Positions 23,005 through 35,745 of a stretch of 64,000 bases of DNA are shown here, in pieces. Where the stretch lies: positions 2,790,001-2,854,000 of the forward strand of contig JAPNXP010000007.1 of assembly GCA_028753945.1 (NCBI GenBank), given 5' to 3'. This DNA comes from Hexactinellida sp. DTS-2022. Its lineage: Eukaryota; Porifera; Hexactinellida. The notes under the pieces were generated by a model. It saw only the letters and a list, made by a program, of their open reading frames with translations, had not been told where the DNA came from and did no database searches. The first letter of the stretch is position 1. Each line of letters starts with the position of its first letter. The position numbers and the translations under genes are program-made.

Positions 23005-23170
23005 CGAAAATCGTGATCATCTGAATAGGAATCAGATGATTCCGTACTAGAAATAGATTGATCACCGGAGAATTCAGCCAATTGTTGAACGTTCTCAATA
23101 TTATCAGAAAGGTTAGGTAAGTCAAATATAGAAAGATCAGATTCAAAAGTGTCTTCGGTAACTTGAGGAA
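23005..23170 (-). CDS. HTT: Probable huntingtin exon, acidic Ser-rich linker
   Basis: This 166-nt frame starts after acceptor atatttttag and ends at a weak donor (CG|GTTTGT). It needs two bases at its start and leaves two at its end, exactly what the 39423 exon (leaving one) and the 18769 exon (supplying one) require. It encodes a D/E/S-rich segment (EFSGDQSISSTESSDSYSDD) comparable in composition to the disordered region of huntingtin at this place. Composition alone cannot prove homology, so the call rests on phase, position and strand. Confidence 0.55.
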
Positions 23171-23216
23171 CTAAAAATATTATAGATAGATTAAGCAAGT
23201 AAACCAAAAATAAATA

Positions 23217-23386
23217 CAGTCGAAATCGGATTATTTTTGTCCAATTCTTTTCATGGATAATTCGACAAAATAATTCGATAAGACAAATAAAACCGGTGGG
23301 ATATCCATGCAAAATGGTATATATATCATAATTTTCCTCGAATATTAGGACAAAATAATCCGATGACGAAAATCCGATTTCGATTT
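23217..23386. mobile_element. Pogo-like MITE, CAGTCGAAATCGG family
   Basis: Ends CAGTCGAAATCGGATTATT and AAAATCCGATTTCGATTT lie between TA dinucleotides. The motif AATCCGAT/ATAATTCGA recurs inside. A sister is at 56602-56789. It lies 47 bases upstream of the 23170 acceptor. Confidence 0.78.
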
Positions 23387-23506
23387 TACATTCGAAAATA
23401 GTCAACGCGCTACTCTTACCTGTGTATATCGACCACGTGCTTACTTGGTACGAAAAGCAACCACTTTTTATACAAAACAACCCTATAAAGCAAAGATATT
23501 GACATA

Positions 23507-23680
23507 CAGTAGAACCTCGTTAGTACGAACACGTTAAAGCAAATTTCTGATTAACACGAACAATATTCAGTCTAGTGAAAGACTGTTCAATACAAATAAA
23601 AAATGAATTGTGGACAGGGTCAAAACATTTTGACGGTCCCATGAAATTAGTACAAACTAGATTTGCAGTTAGTAATGCTA
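23507..23680. mobile_element. Pogo-like MITE fragment, CAGTAGAACCTCG family
   Basis: The left end TA-CAGTAGAACCTCGTTAGTACGA is typical, and ACACGAAC/GTACAAAC motifs follow. I could not find the matching right end. Confidence 0.5.
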
Positions 23681-25708
23681 AATTGTATGGATGCGTTCTA
23701 TTCTAAAATATTGAAAATTCTCGCCGAAATATATTTACAGAATCGATTTATCACTTAGGCTATAATAGTTCAATAGACGCATACATATAAATGACTCAAC
23801 TGATTATATTAGGCTTAAAAGTGTAGTAGCTAAATATAAACTAGGAGTAGCTATATTATAGTACAGTTGAATTTACCATAGGCAGGTTTTCACAATATTG
23901 GAAAGATCCAATAAGTGATCGTAATAGTATTTGGTTTTTACATGAAAAAGGGAAACGCGCAGAGAGATTCCCGTCGAGATGCGCATGGTATCTGGCGATA
24001 AGCGCCCTTAGAGCCATTAGTATACAAATGGATAGAGTGTTGAGAGAAAGGCTGGGATACTAAGCTTATGCAGGTCGCCCAAATAGTCAGGTCTGCTGAG
24101 AAACGTTCAGCTGATTGAGAGAATAATGGATGAACAGGTAGTTTAAAGTCATTTTGTAGAGCAAAATGTAAAGGAACGTTCCGCAAGTGAAGACAAAAGA
24201 AGTATATGACTTTTAGTAAAGGGGTATATCATTTCATATCAGCTGTACAAACAACCTAGTTTAAAATTAGAATAACAAAAACAAATTCATCTTAGGCGTG
24301 CGAATTATATAATTTATTATTAAAAAACAAAAAGCATCCGATTGAAATACTATATACGTATAGCAGATATCTTACGTAAGAATCTAAATTATTCAAAATT
24401 ACATCATGGCTGAAATATGAAACCATATCTACTACTTTTGAAATGTCAATTATGATCTCATTTGAAAACGTGTGAGCTCAATGGAAACTATATTATAAGA
24501 ATTCCAATTGCTCTCGTAAGTTTGTGAGGGTGCTGAATTCAAATATAACAACATTATAAAGCAATCCAAAGTTATGATTTTCTATCCAATTTCCACATAT
24601 CGTGTCACTGTGGGATAGCCACCGTATTCTGGGATATAAAGGGTATACTGTCAATTGATTGGCTCCAAGAGAAAACTACCATTAAGAGTGATTATGATAA
24701 ATGCGAGCTTGAATAAATGCGGGAAGCAATTCAGCGGGAGAGGTGTGGGATATTAAGGAATATAATTTTATAGCAATATAATATTGCGAGGCCACAAGTC
24801 GGATATCAATCAACGGACGAAATTATTCACATGGAATTTGAAAGTAATCCCCACCCACCCTACAGTGCATACCTAGCTCCAAAAAACACTGCCTGGTCAG
24901 AGATTTAGAAAGTTCAAGCAACTGGAGCAAAATAAATTACTGGGATAGAGCGCCCCGCCCGAATTCTTTGCCACGGGCATAGATAGGTTGTCAAGAGGGG
25001 AAGCTGCAGAACGTTGAAGGGGAGATATATTGAAGCTTTGATGATTTTTTCATTTAGTTAATATAACATATTTGTTTAATAAAATCCGTATGTAACTTTT
25101 TAGACAACACTTGCAAAACAAGTAGTCGGTTGAAGTAACATTTTCTCAAATTTATGAAGTAATTTCGGAAATTCAATGGCTAATATACCAATAATTTTTG
25201 TATTTGCTCATTATGACATATCTCATTATTATGCTTGATTTCAGATAGTTCGAAAGCGTATATGCGTATTCTTATACAGTATTTCATATATTTCAACTAG
25301 TTTGCAAAAAGATATGTATAGTATTTCAAATATATTTACCAGGTATGTGACTATTCCATCGGCTTTGCGGCCGCCTGAAGGCGCCAAATATATTTTCAAG
25401 GTAAGAAAGGAGATCATAAAATCAGACGAGTTTTAATCTTTTTGCATTATCAAATTGAACTTTATAGACTAATCTCCTTTCAAGTTTAAAGCTTAAATTT
25501 AGCTTGCAAAAACTTCAATTAGCGATATTGTGGGATATAAATGTAATCCTCCGTGTATTGTGTAATAGCGTAAATGTATCAATATGGAGAACGTGAGGTT
25601 TATGATCTAGTTAAGTTATTTTTACAGTAACTTTATAACTTAAATTCTGAGGTCAGCTCCACCACCCAAGTCAGATATCACTCGCGCGAGAATACTGTTA
25701 CTAATGCC
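23681..25708. other. No gene seen
   Basis: Two kilobases of AT-rich sequence. A frame at 23938-24186 (minus) includes HLYTNGSKG, reminiscent of the RNase H start of retroelements, but nothing around it supports this. Confidence 0.4.
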
Positions 25709-26149
25709 CAGGGGTGGTGAATCTGCTGTTAACAGCCATTTTGGCTGTTTGCTGTTAAACAGCTAACTATTTTCTGTTAACAGCTAAGAATTCGTCCCAA
25801 ATTGACATTAAACCTTAACGCATTTAAGTCGCCTTTAAGTTGTCAATTAACGCCAATGTAAGCTGGTAGCAGCCAATGAGAGCTGTTAACAGCCAAAGAG
25901 AGCTGTTAACAGCTCAATTCAAGCTGTTCAAATTCAATAATTGTATCAGTAAAAATTAAGGAAATGGGACAAACAAATAAAGTTATACTAAAAATGTTTA
26001 AATTCGAATTGTATATCGTATATACTTAACAGTGAAATTTGAAACTAATGATTATATAATAATATTTCAATTATTGCATTGGTCAGCATCTAGCTGTTAA
26101 CAGCTTCGATTTTCATTTGCTGTTAACAGCTTAGCTGTTTACATCCCTG
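25709..26149. mobile_element. hAT MITE built of AGCTGTTAACAGCT motifs
   Basis: Exact 8-bp duplication CTAATGCC (25701-25708 and 26150-26157). Ends CAGGGGTGGTGAAT and TTTACATCCCTG. The palindrome AGCTGTTAACAGCT or parts of it occurs at least eight times, concentrated in both arms. Confidence 0.93.
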
Positions 26150-26157
26150 CTAATGCC

Positions 26158-27441
26158 AAATTTAAGGTTATAATTATCTAGTAATCAAAAGCACAATTAT
26201 GAGAAGCATTATAGCAACAATTGTACATTTTATCAAAAAGCAGTAGGAAATAAGACTTGATGGTGGGGAGGAGCTGAAACAATAATACCATTAACACTGG
26301 CCTAAATATACCCCCTACCAAAAGTATTAGTACTCCCAAATTCCAAAATAAAATTACAATATAGTGTGTCAAAAAATTGTATACGGTATTGTATTGAAAT
26401 ACATGAGATATTGCAAATTTGATGCCATTTCTTATTCTAGGCATTCGAAATATCCACTGCAGAAGCCTTCACCTCTCTTAGCAAATGATTAAGTTGAAAG
26501 TTACCATCCATTGCCACTTGTTCCCACCTTGTACCATGTTGGCAATTGGATGAATGGTACATGGAGCCACCGTATGATTTTTCAAACTAACAAATAGGTT
26601 ATTGAGTTGAAAGAGTTGAATACGATTGTGCAAATTATATGACGACATATAAAAGAATTTTAATGCATTATCGTATAATATTAGACTTATATATTACTAT
26701 TTCCGATGGGAATTCTTGGGCGCAATAATACTTTGGGTAGTTGAGAGCAAATTTCCATTATATAATGTAATAATATTGCTTCAATTTGTTAAATGTTTAT
26801 CCATTGTTTCAACTTGCGAAAATGATATTGAGTCAACTTATTAAAACATATACTTTATTTTCTAATAGGGAGCTATTTACAACACAACAATGACGGAATA
26901 TCTCAATATATTGCTAACCGGCATCCACTGTAAATCTGATATATAATTTCAGAATACAGTATATGCACGAAAAAGAGCCAATGGGTGTTTGTATCGTAAT
27001 TGCAAATTTAATTAATTAGAATAAAATAAGTCAGTATACTAATAGTCAGTATACTTGCAGAAGGAAATAAAGTCACATAATCTGTCGTATTAAGTTATGG
27101 AATAGATAATCTAAGTTTTCAATAGAAAATAGAAGCCTAAACTACTTCACAAGTCGAATCAGTATAATTATCACATGTTGAAACAATAAATTAGATTTAA
27201 CGCTTTCTATTTAACTGAAGTAGTAGAAAAAGAAGGAAAATTAACAAATAAACCATAGCACAAACGAAGCCCAGTCTGAAAATTCGTGCATAGCGAAAAG
27301 GTGTAGAATATAATTTCTATTGAATGCAGAATAATTGAATATTGGGCACTATATATTGTTCCTATTGTGATAATAAAGAGATGCAAAAATGTGTCCAAAA
27401 ACAAATACTCAAAGAACGTGACTCGGGTGCACATCTGGAAG
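26158..27441. other. No gene; diverged family X-like sequence
   Basis: Scattered matches to family X (for example ttgaaacaata, gatttaac and caatttgtt...tgtttcaacttg blocks near 26790-26830 and 27175-27215) suggest an old copy. No coding region. Confidence 0.35.
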
Positions 27442-27915
27442 CAGAGCTGCAAATGGGTCACGAGCAGTGACCCATGACCCATCGAAGGAGTGACCCATGA
27501 CCCACTGACCCATGGGTCAATGAACCATTCATGTATTATCTGACCAATTATATATACAATATTTGAATTTAGAAGTGACTATAATGAAAATATAATTTAG
27601 TCTCACACAATCATGATACCAAGTAGTTTTTATAACCTTCTAGCACTACAGATACGGCTTCGATGGAATCGGGTAACATTGAATTACTTTGAGACGTTAC
27701 TATATGTAGAGCATCAAAGGCATTAAAATGCCTCTCGCTCTCTGATGATCTCTTATTACAAGTCTAATTATCTCTATTACGTCTAGATAAATAATTAATC
27801 AAAGTATTGATGATTCATGACAGATGGCGTGTGACCCATGACTCATTGACCCATCCCAAAAACGTGACCCATATGACCCATTGACCCATGGGTCACTGAC
27901 CCATTTGCAGCTCTG
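27442..27915. mobile_element. hAT MITE built of TGACCCATG motifs
   Basis: Exact 8-bp duplication TCTGGAAG (27434-27441 and 27916-27923). Terminal repeats CAGAGCTGCAAATGGGTCA and its complement. The motif (T)GACCCAT(G) occurs about six times in each arm. Confidence 0.94.
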
Positions 27916-28315
27916 TCTGGAAGCCATTAGACACTCATCCTGAAGATTTCCGCTCTTAATTAAAAAACTCTGTCCCGTGGAGTTAACGCAAATTAAATAA
28001 ATAAATAAATCTGTTAGACTTAAAATTAAATTCACTGCGAAAATTATTGTTTATACAACTGATGTATAAATAATTTTAAAATTAAGCAAATTTAATAAAT
28101 GTAAATTATCTAAGAGATTGTAATGTGCCGACTACTATGCAGTATGCCAGTTATAAAATGGTTTCCTGGGTAGATTATTGGTCAGTATTCTCGCAATGTA
28201 AATATATGAAAGCTACTATTAAATAGAAGCATCCTAGACTTACAATTATAGTCAATACACTAATTATTACAAGTTAAAAAAAAACAGATCTAACAAATCT
28301 GAATCAATATTATTA

Positions 28316-28520
28316 GAGTCGAGCCTCTCATAACGGACACTCCAAATAGCGGACAACCTCTAAATAACGGACAACCCTCGTGGCACGGATTTATTTATTT
28401 AGCATATGTCTAATAGAAAAGCAACCTCTAAATAGCGGACAACCTCTAAATAGCGGACAACCTCTAAATAACGGACAACGGTTCCGGTCCCAAGGTGTCC
28501 GTTGTTCAGAGGCTCTACTG
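28316..28520. mobile_element. Pogo-like MITE, GAGCCTC...ACGGACA family, long copy
   Basis: Right end AGAGGCTCTACTG before TA; left end degenerate (GAGTCGAGCC after TA). The motif AAATARCGGACAACCTCT is repeated five times. The 101-bp sister at 50663-50763 has an empty-site proof. Confidence 0.85.
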
Positions 28521-28522
28521 TA

Positions 28523-29309
28523 TTACAAGTTCAATCAATAGAATTGGATTGGACAGTTTACTGAATCTGAAATGTTAATAAATACAGGAAATCAACATAA
28601 CAATTACAACAGAGTTTTAGTGAAAATTCGTAAACTCTCAAAAAGAGTAGAATACAATTTTCTAACCATACATGTAAAATTGATCTAAGTCATGATCATA
28701 ATTTCGTTCATAACGTTAATAATAATATGTGTAATTAGGTATGGAATATATTTAATAAATTATTGTAAACTCATGTTTTATTCAGACGGTCACTCCGCTC
28801 CTACCATATGCAAATGTTCACCCCTCAACCCTAAAGGTGTGGCCAGGGTACCGTACAGAGAGAATTAAAAGCAGTGATTTGGAACTTGCCCACTACATAG
28901 CAATATTATAATTATTATATACTGTTCTAATAGTAACCGAGTAATAAAGATATGACTATCATTTCTACGACAAAATATAATTATTATATCCAATCCTTGG
29001 TGATAGGAGGGTAATGAATATTCTCACAATGAGCCACTATCTCTATAACGATTTTTTAAACAGTCCCGTATTTGTGACCCATAGCATTCTATACATAAGG
29101 CAATGGCAGTTTTTTTTGGATCAGGGAATTGGTTAGTATATTCAAATATACATTTTTCCTTTATTACGTTATATAGTAGGTTAAATAAGTATTAAGACGT
29201 ATTTAATCTTCGTAATTATTTTTATTCCAGAATTAAACAACCATGACACAATTTAATTATATATGTATAGCTCATACAGGTATAAACACAAAAAAATATA
29301 TAGATTGGA
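28523..29309. other. No gene seen
   Basis: AT-rich sequence; no terminal repeats or long frames. Confidence 0.45.
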
Positions 29310-29317
29310 GTTAAATA

Positions 29318-30665
29318 CATAGGCGTCGTTGCAGGGGGGGCGGGGGCCTGCCCCCCAAGGAAAAATTTCGGGGGGGGCAGCATAGGTCTCGCCCCCCCCC
29401 AGATTTCGCATACATGGCAACCTATTTGAGTCATATCCCTGTACAGGGCTCCAATTTCCCCCTGTACATTGGCCAAAATCCCTGTACATCTCCCCAAAAT
29501 TTCTCGCTCGCTGCGCTCGCTCGTCCAAGGAATTCCCTTACACTTACATTGCTAAATTAGTACTTGGAAAGGAGAAAGCATTGAATTATATACACTAACC
29601 GGCCAAAAGTATTTGAACAATGGGGATTTTAATGCACACACAATACTCGTCTGGTTAACTTATTAACGGCTATCTACTCTACTCTGAAATAACTATATAT
29701 ATCTTAATATAGATATACATTACAAAATATTGTGATTTCAATTCAATTTTGAAAATATCCAAGAAGTGGCATATGTGTTTCTGCCACGTGCCACTTGTGG
29801 CATAAGTGGCACAAATTGAAATGTGGCTGTATCACAGTGGAAAATATTCGGATTGATTTGAAATTATGCACTTAGAGTAATCAAACCATGTGGAATTCAA
29901 ATCTGCTATCAGAATAAATATATTAACATTGCATCTTAATGATAACAAATTAATTATTTAATTAGCTAATTAAATATTTAATGAGTTTAACGCCTCCATA
30001 GAAATGTATATGTGAAAGTTTTGCTGTTTTATAATACTTTACATATCGTTTCATGTAAATATGCATTTTGTAGCATCTACTAATGTTATTATGCTTGTAA
30101 TACCTCAAATGTCTATATGCAAATTACTGCTGTTCAAATACTTTTGGCCGGTTAGTGTATTGTACAGGGAATCCCTGTACGCTTGAATACATATATATAT
30201 ATATAAACCAGTTGTGCCTTTATGTGGTCAATGCAGAATGCTTGGCAGAATATACTATTATCACTGTAGACATTTTTAGGCATTATTTGACACATAATTA
30301 GTAAATTATAAATCCCTGTACAAATTAAATACATCCCTGTACGCCTGTACAGAACCGCCAAAATGTTTAAATCCCTGTACTGTACAGGGAATCCCTGTAC
30401 GGTTGGCAGGTATGATTTCGTCCACTAAGCTGGCGTTTGTCTAGAAAATTAGTTGAAACAGTGGAGGATAACAGGTTTTTAATTTGCCCCAAAATTTCAA
30501 GTTGCATAAAGCTTTCTCAGTAAATTTACATCTCACTAACGTTATTTATTTAAAAATTATGTGTGATTTTTGCGTATTAATTGCAAAATAACATAAATGT
30601 CTTTTAAATGTTTTCTGGCTGCCCCCCCCAGATTATCAGAAAAATTGGAAAGTTCGACGCCTATG
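29318..30665. mobile_element. hAT element, CATAGGCGTCG family, with nested insert
   Basis: Ends CATAGGCGTCG and CGACGCCTATG, exact 8-bp duplication GTTAAATA (29310-29317 and 30666-30673). Poly-G/C blocks lie just inside both ends, and the palindromic motif CCCTGTACAGGG is reiterated. A Tc1-like MITE (29593-30157) is inserted inside; without it the element is ~780 bp. The open frames seen here are chance frames. Confidence 0.9.
29593..30157. mobile_element. Tc1-like MITE, CACTAACCGGCC family
   Basis: Ends CACTAACCGGCCAAAAGTAT and its near-perfect complement sit between TA dinucleotides. It interrupts the CATAGGCGTCG hAT element. A diverged relative is at 45353-46346, alignable along most of its length (the ccacgtg...cacttgtgg block is diagnostic). 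Confidence 0.9.
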
Positions 30666-31014
30666 GTTAAATAACATATCGGGACAGATTTGTACTCCAT
30701 GGACAGACTTGTACTTCATGGACAGATTTGTACTTCATCGACAGACATGTACTTCATAGAGAGACTAGTACTCATGTGGCGGAGTTGTGATAATAAGACG
30801 GAAATTTACTTCGAAACATATGAAGAGTGATATAGGCAAAGTTTGAACTAAAAGAAATAAAAACAGAATTAGTTCTTGAATTTTTTAAGTTTAGAATTGT
30901 CGTGACCTAGAACCATCGCGTTATATGTCTTGACTTTATTGGAAAGTAAGCAATTAGAAAGAAGCTCAAATAATTCCTGCAAAATATCCCAACGTGACAT
31001 GCTACAATCACACC

Positions 31015-31170
31015 CATGGGCGGCGCGGCCGCACCACGCACGGGTGATTCACCTGCGGGACCTTCCACCGATTACAAAGGGGAGGCCCCTTGTTCAGGCC
31101 CCCGGGACCCTGGACAAAGGGGACTAGTTGGTCGATCACCCGGGGGCCCCCAAAGGCCGAGCCGCCTCTG
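31015..31170. mobile_element. Small GC-rich hAT-like MITE
   Basis: Starts CATGGGCGGCGCGG, ends GCCGCCTCTG, flanked by ATCACACC and ATCACATC (7 of 8). GC content is far above the surroundings. Confidence 0.7.
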
Positions 31171-31595
31171 ATCACATCAAACCCTCCACATACTACCATA
31201 ATTTGTTTCTGTCCTTATACAAGCTAACTGAACAAGTTTTGTCCGAGACTAACTAGTAAAAATTCTCAAACAGCTGTTTTCGACTGTCGATTTACTATAT
31301 ATGTCATATATAATTTTTGCAATTTCGATTACACAAGTGGATGAAACCTCTATCCAACAATTATATTAGTCTAAACTGATTAGCAAAGTCGTCGTTAACC
31401 TGTATGGATTTTTCAGTCGTAAGAAAATCTCTACACAATGGACAGCCATTTGAAAAAACTGCATAACCTGCCACAAATGTCAGGCACTCAACTTGAGAAA
31501 TAGCTATTTCTGGAAGGATGACCTGTTCTAAATTTGTTATAAGTTTTTCTAATTCAAAATTTGAGTCCTCAGTAATACTAGAAAAGATTCAAATA

Positions 31596-32121
31596 CAGTG
31601 TACTCCGCTTAATTGGGACACCGGTTAATCGGGACAGCCGCTTAATTGGGACAACGCCCCAAGAATCGAATCCTTTCATTAGAAGCTATTACTAAATTTT
31701 CGGTTAATCGGGACAAACTAAACAAATTTTGTTCAAAATTGGTGCTCGCTCAATAGAAATTCATATTGATCAGAACTAATTCGAAAGATCTTTGTCAATA
31801 CTGATGAAGGCAGGACAAAATATCTAAATATTGTCTATTTCTTATTGATTTCCGTAATATCGAAATTTACCAGAGATTATGACCTTGTGGTTCAGGGATA
31901 TATCAAACGTTCCAAAGAATATTACGGCTCATTCTATGGGTTTGAAAGGAATCAAGGGTCCGCAGGCATTGGAGGAATTGTTGTAACAGGTTTAAAATCA
32001 AAATTTGTTTAAATCACAGTTAAATCGGTACTTTACAAAAGTTTTTCGGTTAATTGGGATCTCCGCTTAATTGGGACAAGAGGCCTGGAACAAACGTGTA
32101 CCAATTAAGCGGAGTAGACTG
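31596..32121. mobile_element. Pogo-like MITE in the P-element copy, TTAATTGGGACA motif
   Basis: Ends CAGTGTACTCCGCTTAATTG and CCAATTAAGCGGAGTAGACTG between TA dinucleotides. The motif TTAATYGGGACA is repeated near both ends. Coding similarity to P-element transposase resumes on both sides, so the insertion is clear. Confidence 0.92.
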
Positions 32122-33436
32122 TATTCCATGACCATGAGAGAGAGTTGTAATCTGCGTTCGGATTCTAGGATTTGGCTATAGGAGATTTGATAGTGGGAAC
32201 CTGACATTTGTCTATACAAACCAAAATGATGTTCTAAAGGATCGTTTTGTATCCTTGATGTCAATAGGTACAGGAAACCATATTTGGTACAAAGCATATC
32301 AACAAGCAAGGGAAGTGCGTTGCAAGTGTGTTTCAGACTTGTGAATGTCTAAGGTGACAGTTTTCCTTTAACAGTGGGAAGGTTTTTCCAACAGTCTAAC
32401 CAGTTAACTACATTTCGAAGGAACAGATTCGAGAGTCGTTTGGAGATAGAGGTCTAGAAAAGTCGTCATTAAAACGTATACCTTTCCCACCCAAATTACA
32501 TTAAACATTTTCCAGATGTCATTAATTAACTTCAGAAAATCAACAGTTTGGTTTTGACTTATACTTTTCCTTTCAAAATTGAGAGATAATAGGCCAGCTT
32601 AAGTTGACTCGTGAAAAACTTAAGTGCCAAATTTACATTCTGCCTTTCCAAGCTAGATGGCCAACAAGCTTTGGAAGTTAATTTTGGAGCTCGTTTAAAA
32701 ATATTAAATCTGTCAGATTTGTATAAGGTCCTAATGTCATCAAAAACTGAATAGCATATTGTAGGATACAAAGATTTAGCAAATTAACTGTGTAAATTTT
32801 GACCTTGAAGTATTGATCGATACTCTCAAATGACCCTGAGATTCATCTTCAGCAAATGTTTGGTAAGGAATGGTACAATCATTAAATTTAGGAAAAATAA
32901 ATACTTTTTCGTAGTCTTTCAAATTTAACCAATTATTTTCAATTGATTTTAAAATATGGACTATATCAAAAAATAAAGTAAGGTCTCTATTTGGGTCACA
33001 AGGATGTATAACTTCAGGTAGCAGTGTTTTGTGATTTGGGGAAAGAAGTATATATATAAACTGACATTTAGGGGATAATTGTTGGTACAGACAGAATCTA
33101 AATAGAAATTACAACTCTCAATGTCCGAAATCGTCTTAATAACAATGAATAATAGTGCAGCAGCAGAGCTAGAACCAAGAGGGACTAGCCTTAGATTGGT
33201 AGATAACTTAGAAATAAAACTAGATACCATTATAGAAAATACAGTGGTGGGTGGGTCTTCCGGATGGTCAATAGAGCCAATAATTATACCACCTTGATAA
33301 CTAGCATCGCTACGTATATGAACTTTGCCCATCTGAAGTATAACATGCCTCTCTAAATTTTTGAATGTAGATGAAAATTCCTTAAGTACACTTAAATATT
33401 CACACTCTAGTCCAATTGAATTATTAATTTTGAGTA

Positions 33437-33819
33437 CCTTATTATAGGAAATTAACGCGCCATGTAATTAACGCGAAGGAAATTAACGCTCCATGAAATG
33501 TACGCGAATTGGAGCTAAACATTTTCAAATACATGAAATTTACGCGAATAAATTTTATAAAAAAATTTCAGGATTATTAATCTCCGGATTTAATACCATT
33601 ATTGTGCCCAAATAGGCTTCAAATCTACCTGATAGACATGGTATATCCTTTGAAACTAGTTGCCCATCTGAAAATATGTAGCTCGGGAGTTTGTCCATCA
33701 AATGTATAATTTTGCTAAATAGCAGGAAATTAAGGTCATGGAAATTAACGCGAAGGAAATTAACGCGATTTGGAGAAATTCGCGTTAATTTCATGGCGCG
33801 TTAATTTCCTATAATAAGG
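33437..33819. mobile_element. TA-flanked MITE built of AAATTAACGCGA motifs
   Basis: Ends CCTTATTATAGGAAATTAAC and its complement, TA on both sides. The unit (G)GAAATTAACGCG(A) occurs about four times per arm. It interrupts the P-element pseudogene between the linker and the first RNase H segment. Confidence 0.88.
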
Positions 33820-34902
33820 TAGATTACGTTCATGAGGGAGATTCAAACAATTTGAGGATTGGATTAGCCGAAACAAGCGGGAGAAATACCGTGTACCTTG
33901 AGGGAAAAAACCCGCATTGTCACGGTATAACGGCGCCCATGTTTTGAAATTATTTAATATCTCAATTGATCAAGTAGCCCCAATTTTTGGTAATATAGGT
34001 AAGTTATCGATTTGGGATCCCTGAAATTCTATATCTTGATCACTCTGCTCTATTAGTTCAATGGCACTTTGCAACTCAATAATAGCATTTTCAACATTCG
34101 ATTTAACGGAGGGTTGACGTTGGTTGGGTTTGCGTTTAGGACTATTAACTGGGAATGATTCAATTTCTACTAACAATGTCTCAATCTGGCGGATGTCATT
34201 AATTTTATTGAGAGATAAATATATTTGGTGCTTGTGTTGATCAAAACAATTAATCAATAAACATTGATCTATTACAAGTGAACATTGAATAGAAGGTTGG
34301 TTATCTAAAGTGGTGATTTTTAGAAAAAAACAAGGTGTCAGTGTCTTGTTTGTGGACGACCCAACTATTATAAAGATCGATGCAACTCAGCTTATCAACA
34401 ACATCACTAAGAATACTGATTGAAAACTTATCTATGGTAGATGCATTGTCCACTATGCTCAGATTGATTGCAGGTTGAACCATTGTCAGCTCTCTATCGT
34501 CTCTCGAAATTATTTTGTCTTCTCTGTAGTGTTTGCCAAGTAGCTGGGGCAGTTCGGGAATATAGTTGGTACAGCAGTCTTCATCAGGACAATCGGTCTC
34601 GTGGTGCCACAACCATCTTCTGTTCCTTTCAATGAATTCCTCTTTGAAGTGGAGTATACAAACCTAAGAAATAATTCAATAATTTCGAATGTGAACTAAT
34701 GATTAGTTCAAAAATAAGTGTATTTATGTTGTTCTGGTAATCTTCTCTGGGTCTTGGAATGGCTCTAAGCAATTTTTCACGAACATGTTCATCCTTGGGA
34801 AAACTAAATACTTTTGTGAAATGTTCCTATCCTAGATAATTCGAGGTACATTCGGGAAGATAGAACTCATCTCGTTTATATTGAAGTTAGAATAAGTGTG
34901 TA

Positions 34903-35745
34903 TCTATATATATAAAAGACAATGTCCGTCTGTCTGTCTGTCCTCACATCTCCTCTGAGATGCCTGAACCGACCTGTACCAAATTTTGCATATTATCTAG
35001 GAATTACCTGACCACTCCAGATAAGGAATTTTTAAGAAAAATATTCACATCTTCCATCCCCAAGGTGGAAAAACATTGAACCAATTAAATTCGAGGATTG
35101 TCCCAGTATGGATTAGCATCTAGCATTCAATTAATATAAAAGGATTTTTATGTCTCTATCAATTGTTAAGTGTGCAGTATAGAATACCTAACTGAGACTG
35201 TAATTTAATTGGGCGAGAGTAAATTAATTCATCCAATAAGTTATTTGTATTCCGTTTGTATAGCTGAACATTGTATATCCCTATATGATTTCCCATATTA
35301 TAAACAACAATTGAATATACATATACGTAGACCAATAAAATTCAACCTTACTTTTATGTTGTTGGACAATTTAATAGTCATACCTATTGCTATATATAGA
35401 TCGCGTTGACAAATTTTTGCCAACCTCAGTCATAATTGACATACTAAATCAAAACCTGTTATTCAACTACAGTAAACTCCGCTTAATAGAGCCACCGGTT
35501 AATCGGTTTCTCCGCGTAATCGGGTCAAAACAACCTGGTTCCGAGGTGGCTCTATTAAGCGAAGTTGACTGTATTACGTATGCCACTTAATAAACGTTCG
35601 CATGTTGGTAATGATTGTAAACAAACTTCCAATACAGTGAGAAAGCGAATAAAACGTGAAATGTAACTTACCACCAAAGACAAAGCGTAGAAAAGCGTAG
35701 TAAACTAGCAGAAAAACGCCGCCCGGAGGGCGGTTTTTCGGCTAG
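34903..35745 (+). mobile_element. Helitron family B, full-length copy
   Basis: The 5' end TCTATATATATAAAAGACAA lies after an A and is followed by GTCTGTCTGTCTGTCC. The 3' end has the hairpin CCGCCCGGAGGGCGG, then TTTTTCGG and CTAG before a T. No Rep/helicase, so non-autonomous. It starts 18 bases beyond the P-element pseudogene and carries a nested pogo-like MITE at 35470-35571. Confidence 0.88.
35470..35571. mobile_element. Pogo-like MITE nested in Helitron B
   Basis: Sister of 19103-19204 (same 102 bp). The uninterrupted Helitron B copy reads ttcaactattacgtatgcc at the corresponding place, so the insertion added the element plus one TA exactly. Confidence 0.95.

Larger units (their letters stand above)
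31250..34885 (-). pseudogene. P-element (THAP9-like) transposase with THAP domain, decayed
   Basis: Reading from 34885 downwards, a THAP zinc-finger domain comes first: PECTSNY (the expected first cysteine is Y), then FSFPKDEHVREKLL, a probable intron ending ttcttag near 34668, then VCILHF giving the C-x2-H pair. Next come long linker frames (34612-34301, 34257-33970), a block GRRYT...SPACF near 33900 typical of the domain before the catalytic core, a first RNase H part (33332-32961), LERQNVNLALKFF (32771-32559), DPLEHHFGLYR with the catalytic D and E (32309-32150), and finally FVAGYAV with C-x2-C near 31440-31500. Stops and frame changes are frequent. Two TA-flanked MITEs split it (33437-33819 and 31596-32121). 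It lies in the large HTT intron, same strand as HTT. Confidence 0.87.

Noticed and set aside
23938-24186. Minus-strand frame with HLYTNGSKG, like a retroelement RNase H start or ankyrin-like LHFAL
   Set aside because: Short isolated matches; no neighbouring retroelement domain and no repeat partner in the window.
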